Under the pieces are notes generated by a model. It ran no database searches. It was not told the DNA's origin and saw only the letters and a list, made by a program, of their open reading frames with translations. 64,000 bases of DNA, taken from Pseudomonas kielensis (lineage in GTDB: Bacteria > Pseudomonadota > Gammaproteobacteria > Pseudomonadales > Pseudomonadaceae). How positions within the stretch are numbered: the first letter of the stretch is position 1; each line of letters begins with the position of its first letter. Positions 26,301-34,048 of the stretch are shown piece after piece. The translations under genes were made by a program, and so were the position numbers. The stretch covers positions 19,658-83,657 of the forward strand of contig NZ_JACMYG010000026.1 in the NCBI RefSeq assembly GCF_014236655.1, written 5' to 3'.

Positions 26301-27398
26301 ATGATTAAGACGCCGTACTACCTGATCGATAAACAAAAGCTGCTGGCGAACATGCAGAAAATCGCCTATGTGCGCGAGCAGTCCGGGGCCAAGGCCCTGT
26401 TGGCGCTCAAGTGCTTCGCCACCTGGTCGGTGTTCGACCTGATGGAGCAGTACATGGACGGCACCACCTCGTCCTCGCTCTACGAGCTCAAGCTCGGCCG
26501 CCAGAAATTTGCCGGCGAGACCCACGCCTACAGCGTGGCCTGGGCCGACGACGAAATCGAAGAGATGCTCGCCAACTGCGACAAAATCATCTTCAACTCC
26601 ATCGGCCAGCTGCAGCGCTTTGCCGAGGCGTCCGAAGGCAAGGTTCGCGGTCTGCGGGTCAACCCGCAGGTGAGCAGCTCCGACTACCTGCTGGCTGACC
26701 CGGCGCGTCCCTTCAGCCGCCTGGGCGAGTGGGACCCGGTCAAGGTCGAGGCGGTCATCGAGCAGATCTCCGGCTTCATGTTCCACAACAACTGCGAGAA
26801 CGGCGATTTCGGCCTGTTCGACCAGATGCTGTGCACCATCGAAGAGCGCTTCGGTCACCTGCTGCACAAGGTCGAGTGGGTCAGCCTGGGCGGCGGTATT
26901 CACTTCACCGGGGAAGACTATGCCCTCGACCAGTTCTGCGCGCGCCTCAAGGCCTTTTCGCAGAAGTACGGCGTGCAGGTCTACCTGGAGCCGGGCGAAG
27001 CCGCCATCACCCAGAGCGCCTCGCTGGAAGTCACCGTGCTCGACACCCTCTACAACGGCAAGCACCTGGCCGTCGTCGACAGCTCCATCGAAGCGCACAT
27101 GCTCGATCTGCTGATCTACCGCCTGAACGCCAAGCTGGCGCCGAGCGAGGGTGAACACACCTACATGGTGTGCGGCAAATCCTGCCTGGCCGGGGATATC
27201 TTTGGTGAGTATCAGTTTCCTGCACCGTTGGCCATTGGCGACCGTCTGTCGTTTGTCGATGCCGCGGGTTACACCATGGTCAAGAAAAACTGGTTCAACG
27301 GCCTGAAAATGCCGTCCATCGTAGTGAAACAACTCGATGGTAGTGTCGAGCTGGTTCGTGAGTTTGGTTTCGACGATTACTTGTCCAGCCTTTCGTAA
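26301..27398 (+). CDS. nspC: Carboxynorspermidine/carboxyspermidine decarboxylase
   Basis: A 365-residue PLP enzyme. The N-terminal LLALKCFATWSVFDLM has the PLP-binding Lys at 37, and FMFHNNCENGDFGLFD, VSLGGGIHFTG, YLEPGEAAI and VCGKSCLAGDIFGEY are characteristic of NspC. It decarboxylates carboxy(nor)spermidine to the polyamine. GGAGG lies 7 bases before the ATG at 26301; an upstream in-frame ATG lacks this spacing. It is followed at 27 bp by the dehydrogenase that makes the substrate, forming the alternative polyamine route that uses aspartate semialdehyde instead of decarboxylated SAM. Confidence 0.93.
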   Translation: MIKTPYYLIDKQKLLANMQKIAYVREQSGAKALLALKCFATWSVFDLMEQYMDGTTSSSLYELKLGRQKFAGETHAYSVAWADDEIEEMLANCDKIIFNSIGQLQRFAEASEGKVRGLRVNPQVSSSDYLLADPARPFSRLGEWDPVKVEAVIEQISGFMFHNNCENGDFGLFDQMLCTIEERFGHLLHKVEWVSLGGGIHFTGEDYALDQFCARLKAFSQKYGVQVYLEPGEAAITQSASLEVTVLDTLYNGKHLAVVDSSIEAHMLDLLIYRLNAKLAPSEGEHTYMVCGKSCLAGDIFGEYQFPAPLAIGDRLSFVDAAGYTMVKKNWFNGLKMPSIVVKQLDGSVELVREFGFDDYLSSLS

Positions 27399-27425
27399 GC
27401 TGGCGCAGAAGGAGAGAGAGAAAAA

Positions 27426-28670
27426 TTGAAGAAGAACGTACTTATCATTGGTGCAGGAGGTGTCGCCAAGGTGGTGGCCCACAAGTGCGCGCAGCACAAC
27501 GATGAACTCGGTCGTATTGCTATCGCGTCGCGCAACATCTCCAAATGCCAGGCCATCATCGACAGCGTCAAGGCCAAGGGCAGCCTCAAAGTGCCCGCCG
27601 ATATCCAGGCTTTCGCCCTGGACGCCATGGATGTCGAAGCGACCAAGACGCTGATCCGCGAAACCGAATCGCAGATCGTCATCAACGTCGGTTCCGCGTT
27701 CCTCAACATGTCGGTGCTGCGTGCCTGCATCGATACCGGTGTCGCCTACCTGGACACCGCCATCCACGAAGAGCCGGGCAAGATCTGTGAAACGCCGCCC
27801 TGGTATGGCAACTACGAGTGGAAGCACCTCGAGGAATGCCAGCAGAAGAACGTCACCGCCATTCTCGGCGTGGGCTTCGACCCGGGTGTGGTCAACGCCT
27901 ATGCAGCCCTGGCGCAACAACAGTATTTCGACCGCATTGATTCGATCGACATTCTCGACGTCAATGCCGGTTCCCACGGCAAATATTTCGCCACCAATTT
28001 CGACCCGGAAATCAACTTCCGCGAATTCACCGGACAGGTGTGGAGCTGGCAGGACAGCCAGTGGACCAGCAACACCATGTTCGAAGTCAAACGCACCGAC
28101 GACCTGCCCGTCGTCGGCGCGCAGAACCTCTACCTCACCGGCCACGATGAAGTGCACTCCCTGTCGAAGAACCTCGGCGTGGCCAACGTGCGTTTCTGGA
28201 TGAGCTTCGGCGAGCACTACATCAATGTGTTCACCGTGCTCAAGAACCTTGGCCTGCTCTCCGAGCAACCGGTCAAGACCGCCGAAGGCCTGGAAGTGGT
28301 GCCGTTGAAGCTGGTCAAGGCCGTGCTGCCGGATCCAAGTTCGCTGGCGCCGGGCTACACCGGCAAGACCTGCATCGGCGACCTGGTCAAGGGCACCAAG
28401 GATGGCCAGCCGCGCGAAGTGTTCATCTACAACGTGGCTGATCACGAGGAAGCCTATGCCGAAACCGACAGCCAGGGCATTTCCTACACCGCTGGCGTGC
28501 CACCGGTAGCCGCGGCCTTGCTGGTCGCCCGTGGCGAGTGGGACGTGCAACGCATGGTCAACGTCGAGGAGCTGCCAGCCGAGCCGTTCCTCAAGGCGCT
28601 GGACGTGATGGGCCTGCCGACCCGCGTCAAGGATGAGCGTGGCGATCGTCCATGGGACAGCGAGGCCTGA
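27426..28670 (+). CDS. Carboxynorspermidine dehydrogenase (saccharopine dehydrogenase family)
   Basis: A 414-residue NADPH-dependent enzyme. The N-terminus (VLIIGAGGVAKVVAHKCAQ) is the nucleotide-binding loop and FDPGVVNAYAALAQQ, YNVADHEEAYAETDSQGISY and TAGVPPVAAALLV are typical of saccharopine-dehydrogenase-like carboxynorspermidine synthases. It condenses aspartate beta-semialdehyde with a diamine. The only in-frame start near the ribosome site (AAGGAGAGAGAG) is TTG at 27426. It forms a two-gene operon with nspC and ends at a good terminator. Confidence 0.92.
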   Translation: MKKNVLIIGAGGVAKVVAHKCAQHNDELGRIAIASRNISKCQAIIDSVKAKGSLKVPADIQAFALDAMDVEATKTLIRETESQIVINVGSAFLNMSVLRACIDTGVAYLDTAIHEEPGKICETPPWYGNYEWKHLEECQQKNVTAILGVGFDPGVVNAYAALAQQQYFDRIDSIDILDVNAGSHGKYFATNFDPEINFREFTGQVWSWQDSQWTSNTMFEVKRTDDLPVVGAQNLYLTGHDEVHSLSKNLGVANVRFWMSFGEHYINVFTVLKNLGLLSEQPVKTAEGLEVVPLKLVKAVLPDPSSLAPGYTGKTCIGDLVKGTKDGQPREVFIYNVADHEEAYAETDSQGISYTAGVPPVAAALLVARGEWDVQRMVNVEELPAEPFLKALDVMGLPTRVKDERGDRPWDSEA

Positions 28671-28706
28671 GACCTTCCAGGTCCTGGTAATCGCCCCGCG
28701 CACAAG

Positions 28707-28736
28707 AACGCCGCTCATTGAGCGGCGTTTTGTTTT
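28707..28736 (+). terminator. Rho-independent terminator of the polyamine operon
   Basis: AACGCCGCTCATTGAGCGGCGTT forms a clean stem, followed by TTGTTTT, 37 bp after the dehydrogenase stop. Confidence 0.9.
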
Positions 28737-28833
28737 CCAGGACAGGACCGGTGGAAGTCGCCCCTCTGTGCACTGCTTATTACAAGGGCTAGACTAGTGG
28801 CATATAACCACAATAACGACGTGACTTGCCTGC

Positions 28834-29751
28834 ATGAGAATCCATCCACTTCCACCCCTTAATAGCTTGATTGCTTTTGAGGCCGCAGCGCGGCACATGA
28901 GTTTTACGTTGGCGGCGCAAGAACTAAACGTTACCCAAGGCGCTATCAGTCGCCAGGTACGTTTGCTCGAAGATTATCTGGGTAAAACCCTATTTATCCG
29001 CACGACCCGTACGCTGCAACTAAGCCCGGCCGCCAGTCAATATTACGAAGCGGTTCGCAGTTCATTGCTGGGCGTGGCACAAGCCACCGGTGAAATACGC
29101 CAATGGCGGGGTGCCGAGCAAGTCACGGTGGCCACCAGCACGGCCATGGCGTCACTCTGGTTGTTGCCCAAGGTCACCCAGTTTCAGCGTGAAAACGAAG
29201 AGATCGACCTGCGGATCATCGCCCACGACCAGGTCAAGGATTTCTCCCGGCTCGACTGTGACCTGGCCTTGTATTACTGCCGCACACCGCCGCCGAACAT
29301 GCAGGTGACCCCCTTGTTCTGCGAGGAGGTGTACCCGGTTTGCAGCCCGGCCTACCTGGCCCAGCACCCGGAGTTGAGCCAGCCTGAAGGCCTGGCCGGC
29401 TTGACCTGGCTGTACCTCGATGACCCGCAACGGGACTGGATCGGCTGGTCCGACTGGCTGCTCAGCCAGGGCCTGAACAAGGTCGAGCCAAAGCGCCGGA
29501 TCAATATCAATAGTTACTCGATGCTGATTCAGTCGGCCATCAACGGCCAGGGCATTGCCCTGGCCTGGTCGAACCTGGTCGATGACCCTTTGCGCACCGG
29601 CGCATTGGTACGGCCGCTGGAGGCGGTATTAAAGACCGAGGCGCAGTTCTGTTTGCTGGAACCCTTGTCCCGGGGGGCGATGCGCCAGAGTGTGAAGTGC
29701 TTTAGAAGTTGGCTGATGAATCAACTTCCCGCGGCGAAAGATGCCGTCTAA
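28834..29751 (+). CDS. LysR family regulator (GcvA-like)
   Basis: A 305-residue LysR-type regulator. The HTH (AAARHMSFTLAAQELNVTQGAISRQVRLLE) is of the GcvA/AmpR type, and residues about 90-300 form the effector domain (VTVATSTAMASLWLLPKVTQFQRENEEIDLRI, SMLIQSAINGQGIALAWSNLV). The start is the ATG at 28834; no strong ribosome site. It lies upstream of and codirectional with the Rieske-oxygenase operon, separated by 238 bp containing candidate T-N11-A operators. It is the most likely regulator of that operon. Confidence 0.92.
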   Translation: MRIHPLPPLNSLIAFEAAARHMSFTLAAQELNVTQGAISRQVRLLEDYLGKTLFIRTTRTLQLSPAASQYYEAVRSSLLGVAQATGEIRQWRGAEQVTVATSTAMASLWLLPKVTQFQRENEEIDLRIIAHDQVKDFSRLDCDLALYYCRTPPPNMQVTPLFCEEVYPVCSPAYLAQHPELSQPEGLAGLTWLYLDDPQRDWIGWSDWLLSQGLNKVEPKRRININSYSMLIQSAINGQGIALAWSNLVDDPLRTGALVRPLEAVLKTEAQFCLLEPLSRGAMRQSVKCFRSWLMNQLPAAKDAV

Positions 29752-29759
29752 AAACCGGA

Positions 29760-29868
29760 AAAGTTAAACTTTCCGATAAAGAAAAGTTGCTCATTTATAC
29801 GCGCGCGCCTGCAATTAACAAGTTTGCCGGCAAAAAACAAGGTGCCGGAATTTATGACTAAAAGTCAT
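29760..29868 (+). promoter_or_regulatory. Candidate LysR-type operators upstream of the oxygenase operon
   Basis: Two palindromes: AAAGTTAAACTTT at 29760-29772 and ATGACTAAAAGTCAT at 29854-29868. The latter contains TGACT-AAA-AGTCA, matching the T-N11-A rule for LysR-family sites, and lies about 120 bp before the oxygenase start. Binding by the neighbouring LysR is inference. Confidence 0.5.
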
Positions 29869-29989
29869 GAATCGCGCCGCAAATATCGTTTGTCGAGTCC
29901 ACTCCTGTTTTCCCAAACTGGCTGCCAACGGACAGTGGCCAGTGTGCCTGCCGATCTTTCCAAACCGTGCCCAGCAGGGGAAAACAATA

Positions 29990-31177
29990 ATGAGCAACAA
30001 CCGCCAAATTCCTGTGCATCACCTTGAAACCGTCCTGAACCCGATCCATGAGGCAACCGGGCTGAGCAACGAGTTCTACACCGATCAACACTACTTCGAA
30101 TTGGAACGTGATCAGGTCATGGGCAAGACCTGGGCCTGTGTCGGGTTTGCCAGCGACCTGGTCAAGGCCGGTTCGGTCAAGCCGATCGATTTCATGGGCC
30201 TGCCCCTGCTGCTGATGCGCAACCGCGAAGGCCTGGTGCAGGTATTCCACAACGTTTGCAGTCACCGCGGCATGAAGCTGGTGGAGGAGGCCGGTGAGGT
30301 GCAAGGGGTGATTCGCTGCCCTTACCACTCCTGGACCTATGACCTCAACGGCGGCCTGCGGGGCACGCCGCACGTCGGCGGGATCGACCAGCACAAGGAC
30401 GAGCGCTTCGCCTGTGAAAAGCACGGCCTGAAAGCGATCCGCAGCGCCATCTGGATGGACATGGTGTTCATCAACCTGTCGGGCGACGCCCAGCCGCTCG
30501 AGGACATGCTCGCCCCGCTGACCACGCGCTGGACCCAGTTCCTTGGCGAAGACGGCATGAGCCTGCTGCGCCGCCGTCCGGGTCAGGATCAAACCACCCT
30601 GGACATCAACTGCAACTGGAAGCTGGCGGTGGAGAACTACTGCGAGGCCTATCACCTGCCGTGGGTACACCCGAGCCTGAACTCCTACTCGCGCCTGGAA
30701 GACCACTACAACATTCTGTTCGACGAGCATTTCGCCGGCCAGGGCAGCTACGCCTACAACCTCTCGGACGTCGCCGGGACCCACCTGCCGAAGTTCCCGG
30801 CCTGGCCCCAGGACCGTCTGCGCAACGCCGAGTACGTGGCGTTCTTCCCCAACGTGCTGTTGGGCATCCAGGCCGATCACGCCTTCGCCATGCAGCTTGA
30901 ACCCGTTGCCCCGGGCCGCACCATCGAGCACCTGCGCCTGTTCTATGTCGGTGACGATGCGGCCACCAGCGATGAATTCGCCGCCTGCCGCGCCGCGATT
31001 CTCGAGTCCTGGAAAGTGGTGTTCCAGGAAGACATCAGCTCGGTGGAAGGCATGCAGAAAGGCCGTTTCTCCCCCGGCTACAAAGGGGGCGCGTTCTCCC
31101 CGGAAATGGACATCCCGACGCATTTCTTCCACCAGTGGGCTGCACGTCAGTTGCTCGCCACCACGCCGTCTGCCTGA
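29990..31177 (+). CDS. Rieske non-haem iron oxygenase alpha subunit (quaternary-amine type)
   Basis: A 395-residue oxygenase. The ATG at 29990 follows CAGGGG. The Rieske cluster ligands are C90-x-H92 (VCSHRG) and C110-x2-H113 (CPYHSWTYD). The mononuclear iron site lies in ENYCEAYHLPWVHP (His222, His227), and the bridging acid between the two sites is Glu219, not the Asp of classical aromatic oxygenases; CntA-type carnitine oxygenases also have Glu here. The reaction is probably hydroxylation leading to C-N cleavage or N-demethylation. No ferredoxin-type reductase gene is nearby; a rubredoxin-reductase fusion lies two genes on. First gene of the operon. Confidence 0.9.
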   Translation: MSNNRQIPVHHLETVLNPIHEATGLSNEFYTDQHYFELERDQVMGKTWACVGFASDLVKAGSVKPIDFMGLPLLLMRNREGLVQVFHNVCSHRGMKLVEEAGEVQGVIRCPYHSWTYDLNGGLRGTPHVGGIDQHKDERFACEKHGLKAIRSAIWMDMVFINLSGDAQPLEDMLAPLTTRWTQFLGEDGMSLLRRRPGQDQTTLDINCNWKLAVENYCEAYHLPWVHPSLNSYSRLEDHYNILFDEHFAGQGSYAYNLSDVAGTHLPKFPAWPQDRLRNAEYVAFFPNVLLGIQADHAFAMQLEPVAPGRTIEHLRLFYVGDDAATSDEFAACRAAILESWKVVFQEDISSVEGMQKGRFSPGYKGGAFSPEMDIPTHFFHQWAARQLLATTPSA

Positions 31178-31189
31178 GGAGGAGCGCCC

Positions 31190-32635
31190 ATGTATCCGAT
31201 AGCCTCGCACTGGCTCAACTACATCGACGGTGAATGGAGCGACAGTGCCCAGCACTTGAAGGTCCACAACCCGGGCAATGGCGAGTTGCTCGCGACCATT
31301 GCCCAGGCGGGCGTCGCCGATGCCGAGCGCGCCTTGTCGGCGGCACGGCGCTGTGCCGACAGCGGTGAAATGACCCGAGTGCGCCCGGCGCAACGCGTCA
31401 CTTGGCTGCTGCGCATCGCCGAGGAAATTCGCGCCGTGGCCGACGAGGGCGCCTGGGTGCTGTGCCAGGAGAACGGCAAGCGCCTGTGCGACGCCAAGGA
31501 CGAGTTCGTCGAGGCGGCGCGCTACTTCGAGTATTACGCCGGGATGGCGGACAAGATCGAGGGCACCTCGATCCCCCTGGGCAATGGCTACATGGACTTC
31601 ACCCTGTACGACCCGATGGGCGTCTCGGCGCAGATCGTGCCCTGGAATTTCCCGGTTTCGATCTGTGCCCGTTCCCTGGCCCCGGCATTGGCGGCGGGTA
31701 ACGCGGTGGTCATCAAGTCGCCTGAGCTTTCACCGTTGGGCCTGTGTGTGCTGATCGGCGCCATCAGCAAAGCGGGCTTGCCGCGAGGCGCGGTCAACCT
31801 GATCTGCGGCCGGGGTCGCGAGGTCGGGGCGCACCTGGTCAGCCACCGCGCGGTGGATCAGATTGTATTCACCGGCTCGGTGCCGACCGGGCAGACGATC
31901 TTGCGTGATGCCGCCCAGCACGCGATTCCCAGTGTGATGGAGTTGGGGGGCAAGTCGGCGGCGATCGCTTTCGCCGATGCCGATCCTGTTCAACTGCTGG
32001 CCAGTGTCCAGTCCGGGATTTTCTTCAATGCCGGCCAGGTCTGTTCGGCGATGTCCCGGCTGCTGGTGCAGCGTGAGATCTATGAGCAAGTGGTCGAGTC
32101 CGTGGTCGCCATGGCCGAAGGGCTGAGTGTCGGGATCGGCCAGGACGACGCGGACCTCACGCCAGTGGTCAGTGCCGGACAGTTGGCGGGTATCGAAGAC
32201 TTGTGTCGCCGTGCGGTGGCGCAAGGCGCGGTAGCGGCCACCGGTGGCCAGGCATTGCCTGACCGGGCCGGTCACTTCATGGCGCCTACGGTGTTCCGCG
32301 ATGTGCGCCCGGACATGTGCATTGCCCAGGAAGAGGTGTTTGGCCCGGTGCTGGCGGTGATCCCGTTCGACACGGAAGAGGAGGCGATCGCCATCGCCAA
32401 CGGTACCGAGTTCGGTCTCGTGGCCGGGGTGTTCACCCAGGACATCAGCCGGGCGATGCGCTGCACCCGACGCTTGAAGGCCGGCCAGGTGTTCGTCAAC
32501 GAATGGTACGCCGGTGGGATCGAAACCCCGTTTGGTGGCGTCGGGTTGTCGGGTTTTGGTCGGGAAAAGGGCCAGGAAGCCCTGTACAGCTATGTGCGCA
32601 CCAAAAACGTAGCCATCCGGGTTGCGGGGGAGTGA
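31190..32635 (+). CDS. NAD(P)-dependent aldehyde dehydrogenase
   Basis: A 481-residue enzyme. The catalytic residues are Glu251 (VMELGGKSA) and Cys285 (GQVCSAMSR), and the cofactor site has VPWNFPVS and FTGSVPTGQ. GAGGAGG precedes the ATG. It follows the oxygenase by 12 bp and is followed by the rubredoxin fusion at 5 bp. In this context it would oxidise an aldehyde released by C-N cleavage or by the FAD amine oxidase. Succinate- or betaine-semialdehyde-type substrates are possible; not resolved. Confidence 0.95.
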   Translation: MYPIASHWLNYIDGEWSDSAQHLKVHNPGNGELLATIAQAGVADAERALSAARRCADSGEMTRVRPAQRVTWLLRIAEEIRAVADEGAWVLCQENGKRLCDAKDEFVEAARYFEYYAGMADKIEGTSIPLGNGYMDFTLYDPMGVSAQIVPWNFPVSICARSLAPALAAGNAVVIKSPELSPLGLCVLIGAISKAGLPRGAVNLICGRGREVGAHLVSHRAVDQIVFTGSVPTGQTILRDAAQHAIPSVMELGGKSAAIAFADADPVQLLASVQSGIFFNAGQVCSAMSRLLVQREIYEQVVESVVAMAEGLSVGIGQDDADLTPVVSAGQLAGIEDLCRRAVAQGAVAATGGQALPDRAGHFMAPTVFRDVRPDMCIAQEEVFGPVLAVIPFDTEEEAIAIANGTEFGLVAGVFTQDISRAMRCTRRLKAGQVFVNEWYAGGIETPFGGVGLSGFGREKGQEALYSYVRTKNVAIRVAGE

Positions 32636-32640
32636 GCGCC

Positions 32641-34038
32641 ATGTACAAGACTTGGCTGTGTATCGTCTGTGGCCTGATCTATGACGAGGCGCTGGGATGG
32701 CCTGAGGATGGCATCGTCGCCGGCACGCGCTGGGAAGATGTGCCCGAGGACTGGCTGTGCCCCGAATGCCACGTCGGCAAGGCGGATTTCGAGATGCTCG
32801 ATATCAGCGAGCATGTTGCGCCGACCGCTATCGCCCGTGTGCCGTCGCCTACCCCGGTAATGGCGCCAGCGGCGCTGTTGCCGACCCAGCCGATCGTCAT
32901 CATCGGCAGCGGTTACGCCGGTTACGGTCTGGCCCAGGCATTGCGCAAAGCCGACCCGCAGGTGGAAATCCGCGTGCTGACCCAGGATTGTGGGCACCTG
33001 TATTCCAAGCCGGCACTGTCCATCGGGCTGTCCCAGGGCAAAAACGCCGAGGCATTGGCCAGCGAGTCGCCGATGGCGATCGAACGGCGCCTGAACATCC
33101 GCGTTTATCCCCATTGCCAGGTGCAGCGCATCGACAGTGCGGCGCGGCGCTTGAGCACCAGCCTGGGTGAGATGGACTACGGCCAGTTGGTCCTCGCCAG
33201 TGGCGCGATGCCGCTGCGCTTGCCAATCGAGGGCGACACCAGTGCCGTGCTCAGCGTCAACAATTTGCAGGACTACCGACAGTTCCGTCAGCGCCTTAGC
33301 AGCGTGCAGCGTGTCGCCATCCTGGGGGACGGCCTGATCGGCTGCGAGTTTGCCAACGACCTGGCCAGCAACGGCGTGCATGTCGATGTCATCGGCCTCG
33401 GCCGCTGGCCCATGGAGCGTCTGCTGCCGGTCGAGGCCGGCCAGAAGTTGCAGGAGGCCCTGAGCGAACTGGGGGTGAATTGGTACCTGCAGAACACCGT
33501 GCAGGCCATCGAGCCGACTGCCCAGGGTTATTGCCTGCAACTGGCCGACGGGCAACGCATCGAGGCCGACCTGGTGTTGTCTGCCGTCGGGCTGCGGCCG
33601 GACCTCAGCCTGGCAGAGAGTGCCGGGGTGACCGTCGGCAGGGGCATTCAAGTGGACGCGCGGTTGCAGACGTCCCAGCCGGGGATCTTCGCCCTGGGCG
33701 ACTGCATCGAAATCGCCGGGCAACTGTTGCCGTATCTGGCGCCGATCAATCAGGGCATCCAGGCACTCAGCCAGACCCTGCTCGGTCGGCCGACGGCCGT
33801 CGATTACCCCTTGATGCCCGTGACGGTCAAGACCCCGGTCGCGCCGCTGTGCCTGCTGCCGCCCGCGGCCGGTTGCGTGGGGGAATGGCGCTGCACCCTG
33901 ACCGAGGATGGGGTCAGTGCCGGTTTCCATGACGTCGACGGGGCGCTGCACGGTTTTGTCCTGCTCGGACGCCAGGCGCAAACCCAACGCAGCCGTTTGC
34001 TGCAGTCCTGCCAGAACTCCCAACAGGCTGTCGCCTGA
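32641..34038 (+). CDS. Rubredoxin fused to FAD-dependent rubredoxin reductase
   Basis: A 465-residue fusion. Residues 1-50 form a complete rubredoxin (C7-I-V-C10-G and C40-P-E-C43, one iron with four Cys). A Pro/Ala-rich linker (about 60-82) joins an AlkT-like reductase beginning IVIIGSGYAGYGLAQAL (FAD), with SVQRVAILGDGLIGCEFAN for NAD(P)H and GIFALGDCIEI. These parts are normally separate proteins. In this operon it probably supplies electrons to the Rieske oxygenase. The ATG at 32641 lies 5 bp after the aldehyde dehydrogenase stop; the earlier in-frame region overlaps that gene and is not used. Confidence 0.93.
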   Translation: MYKTWLCIVCGLIYDEALGWPEDGIVAGTRWEDVPEDWLCPECHVGKADFEMLDISEHVAPTAIARVPSPTPVMAPAALLPTQPIVIIGSGYAGYGLAQALRKADPQVEIRVLTQDCGHLYSKPALSIGLSQGKNAEALASESPMAIERRLNIRVYPHCQVQRIDSAARRLSTSLGEMDYGQLVLASGAMPLRLPIEGDTSAVLSVNNLQDYRQFRQRLSSVQRVAILGDGLIGCEFANDLASNGVHVDVIGLGRWPMERLLPVEAGQKLQEALSELGVNWYLQNTVQAIEPTAQGYCLQLADGQRIEADLVLSAVGLRPDLSLAESAGVTVGRGIQVDARLQTSQPGIFALGDCIEIAGQLLPYLAPINQGIQALSQTLLGRPTAVDYPLMPVTVKTPVAPLCLLPPAAGCVGEWRCTLTEDGVSAGFHDVDGALHGFVLLGRQAQTQRSRLLQSCQNSQQAVA

Positions 34039-34048
34039 GGCCAGAATC

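Noticed and set aside
26115..28718. Uninterrupted 867-codon reading frame antisense to nspC and the dehydrogenase
   Set aside because: Long antisense frames are expected in GC-rich codon-biased DNA. The sense genes have recognised domains and ribosome sites; the antisense product has no motif.
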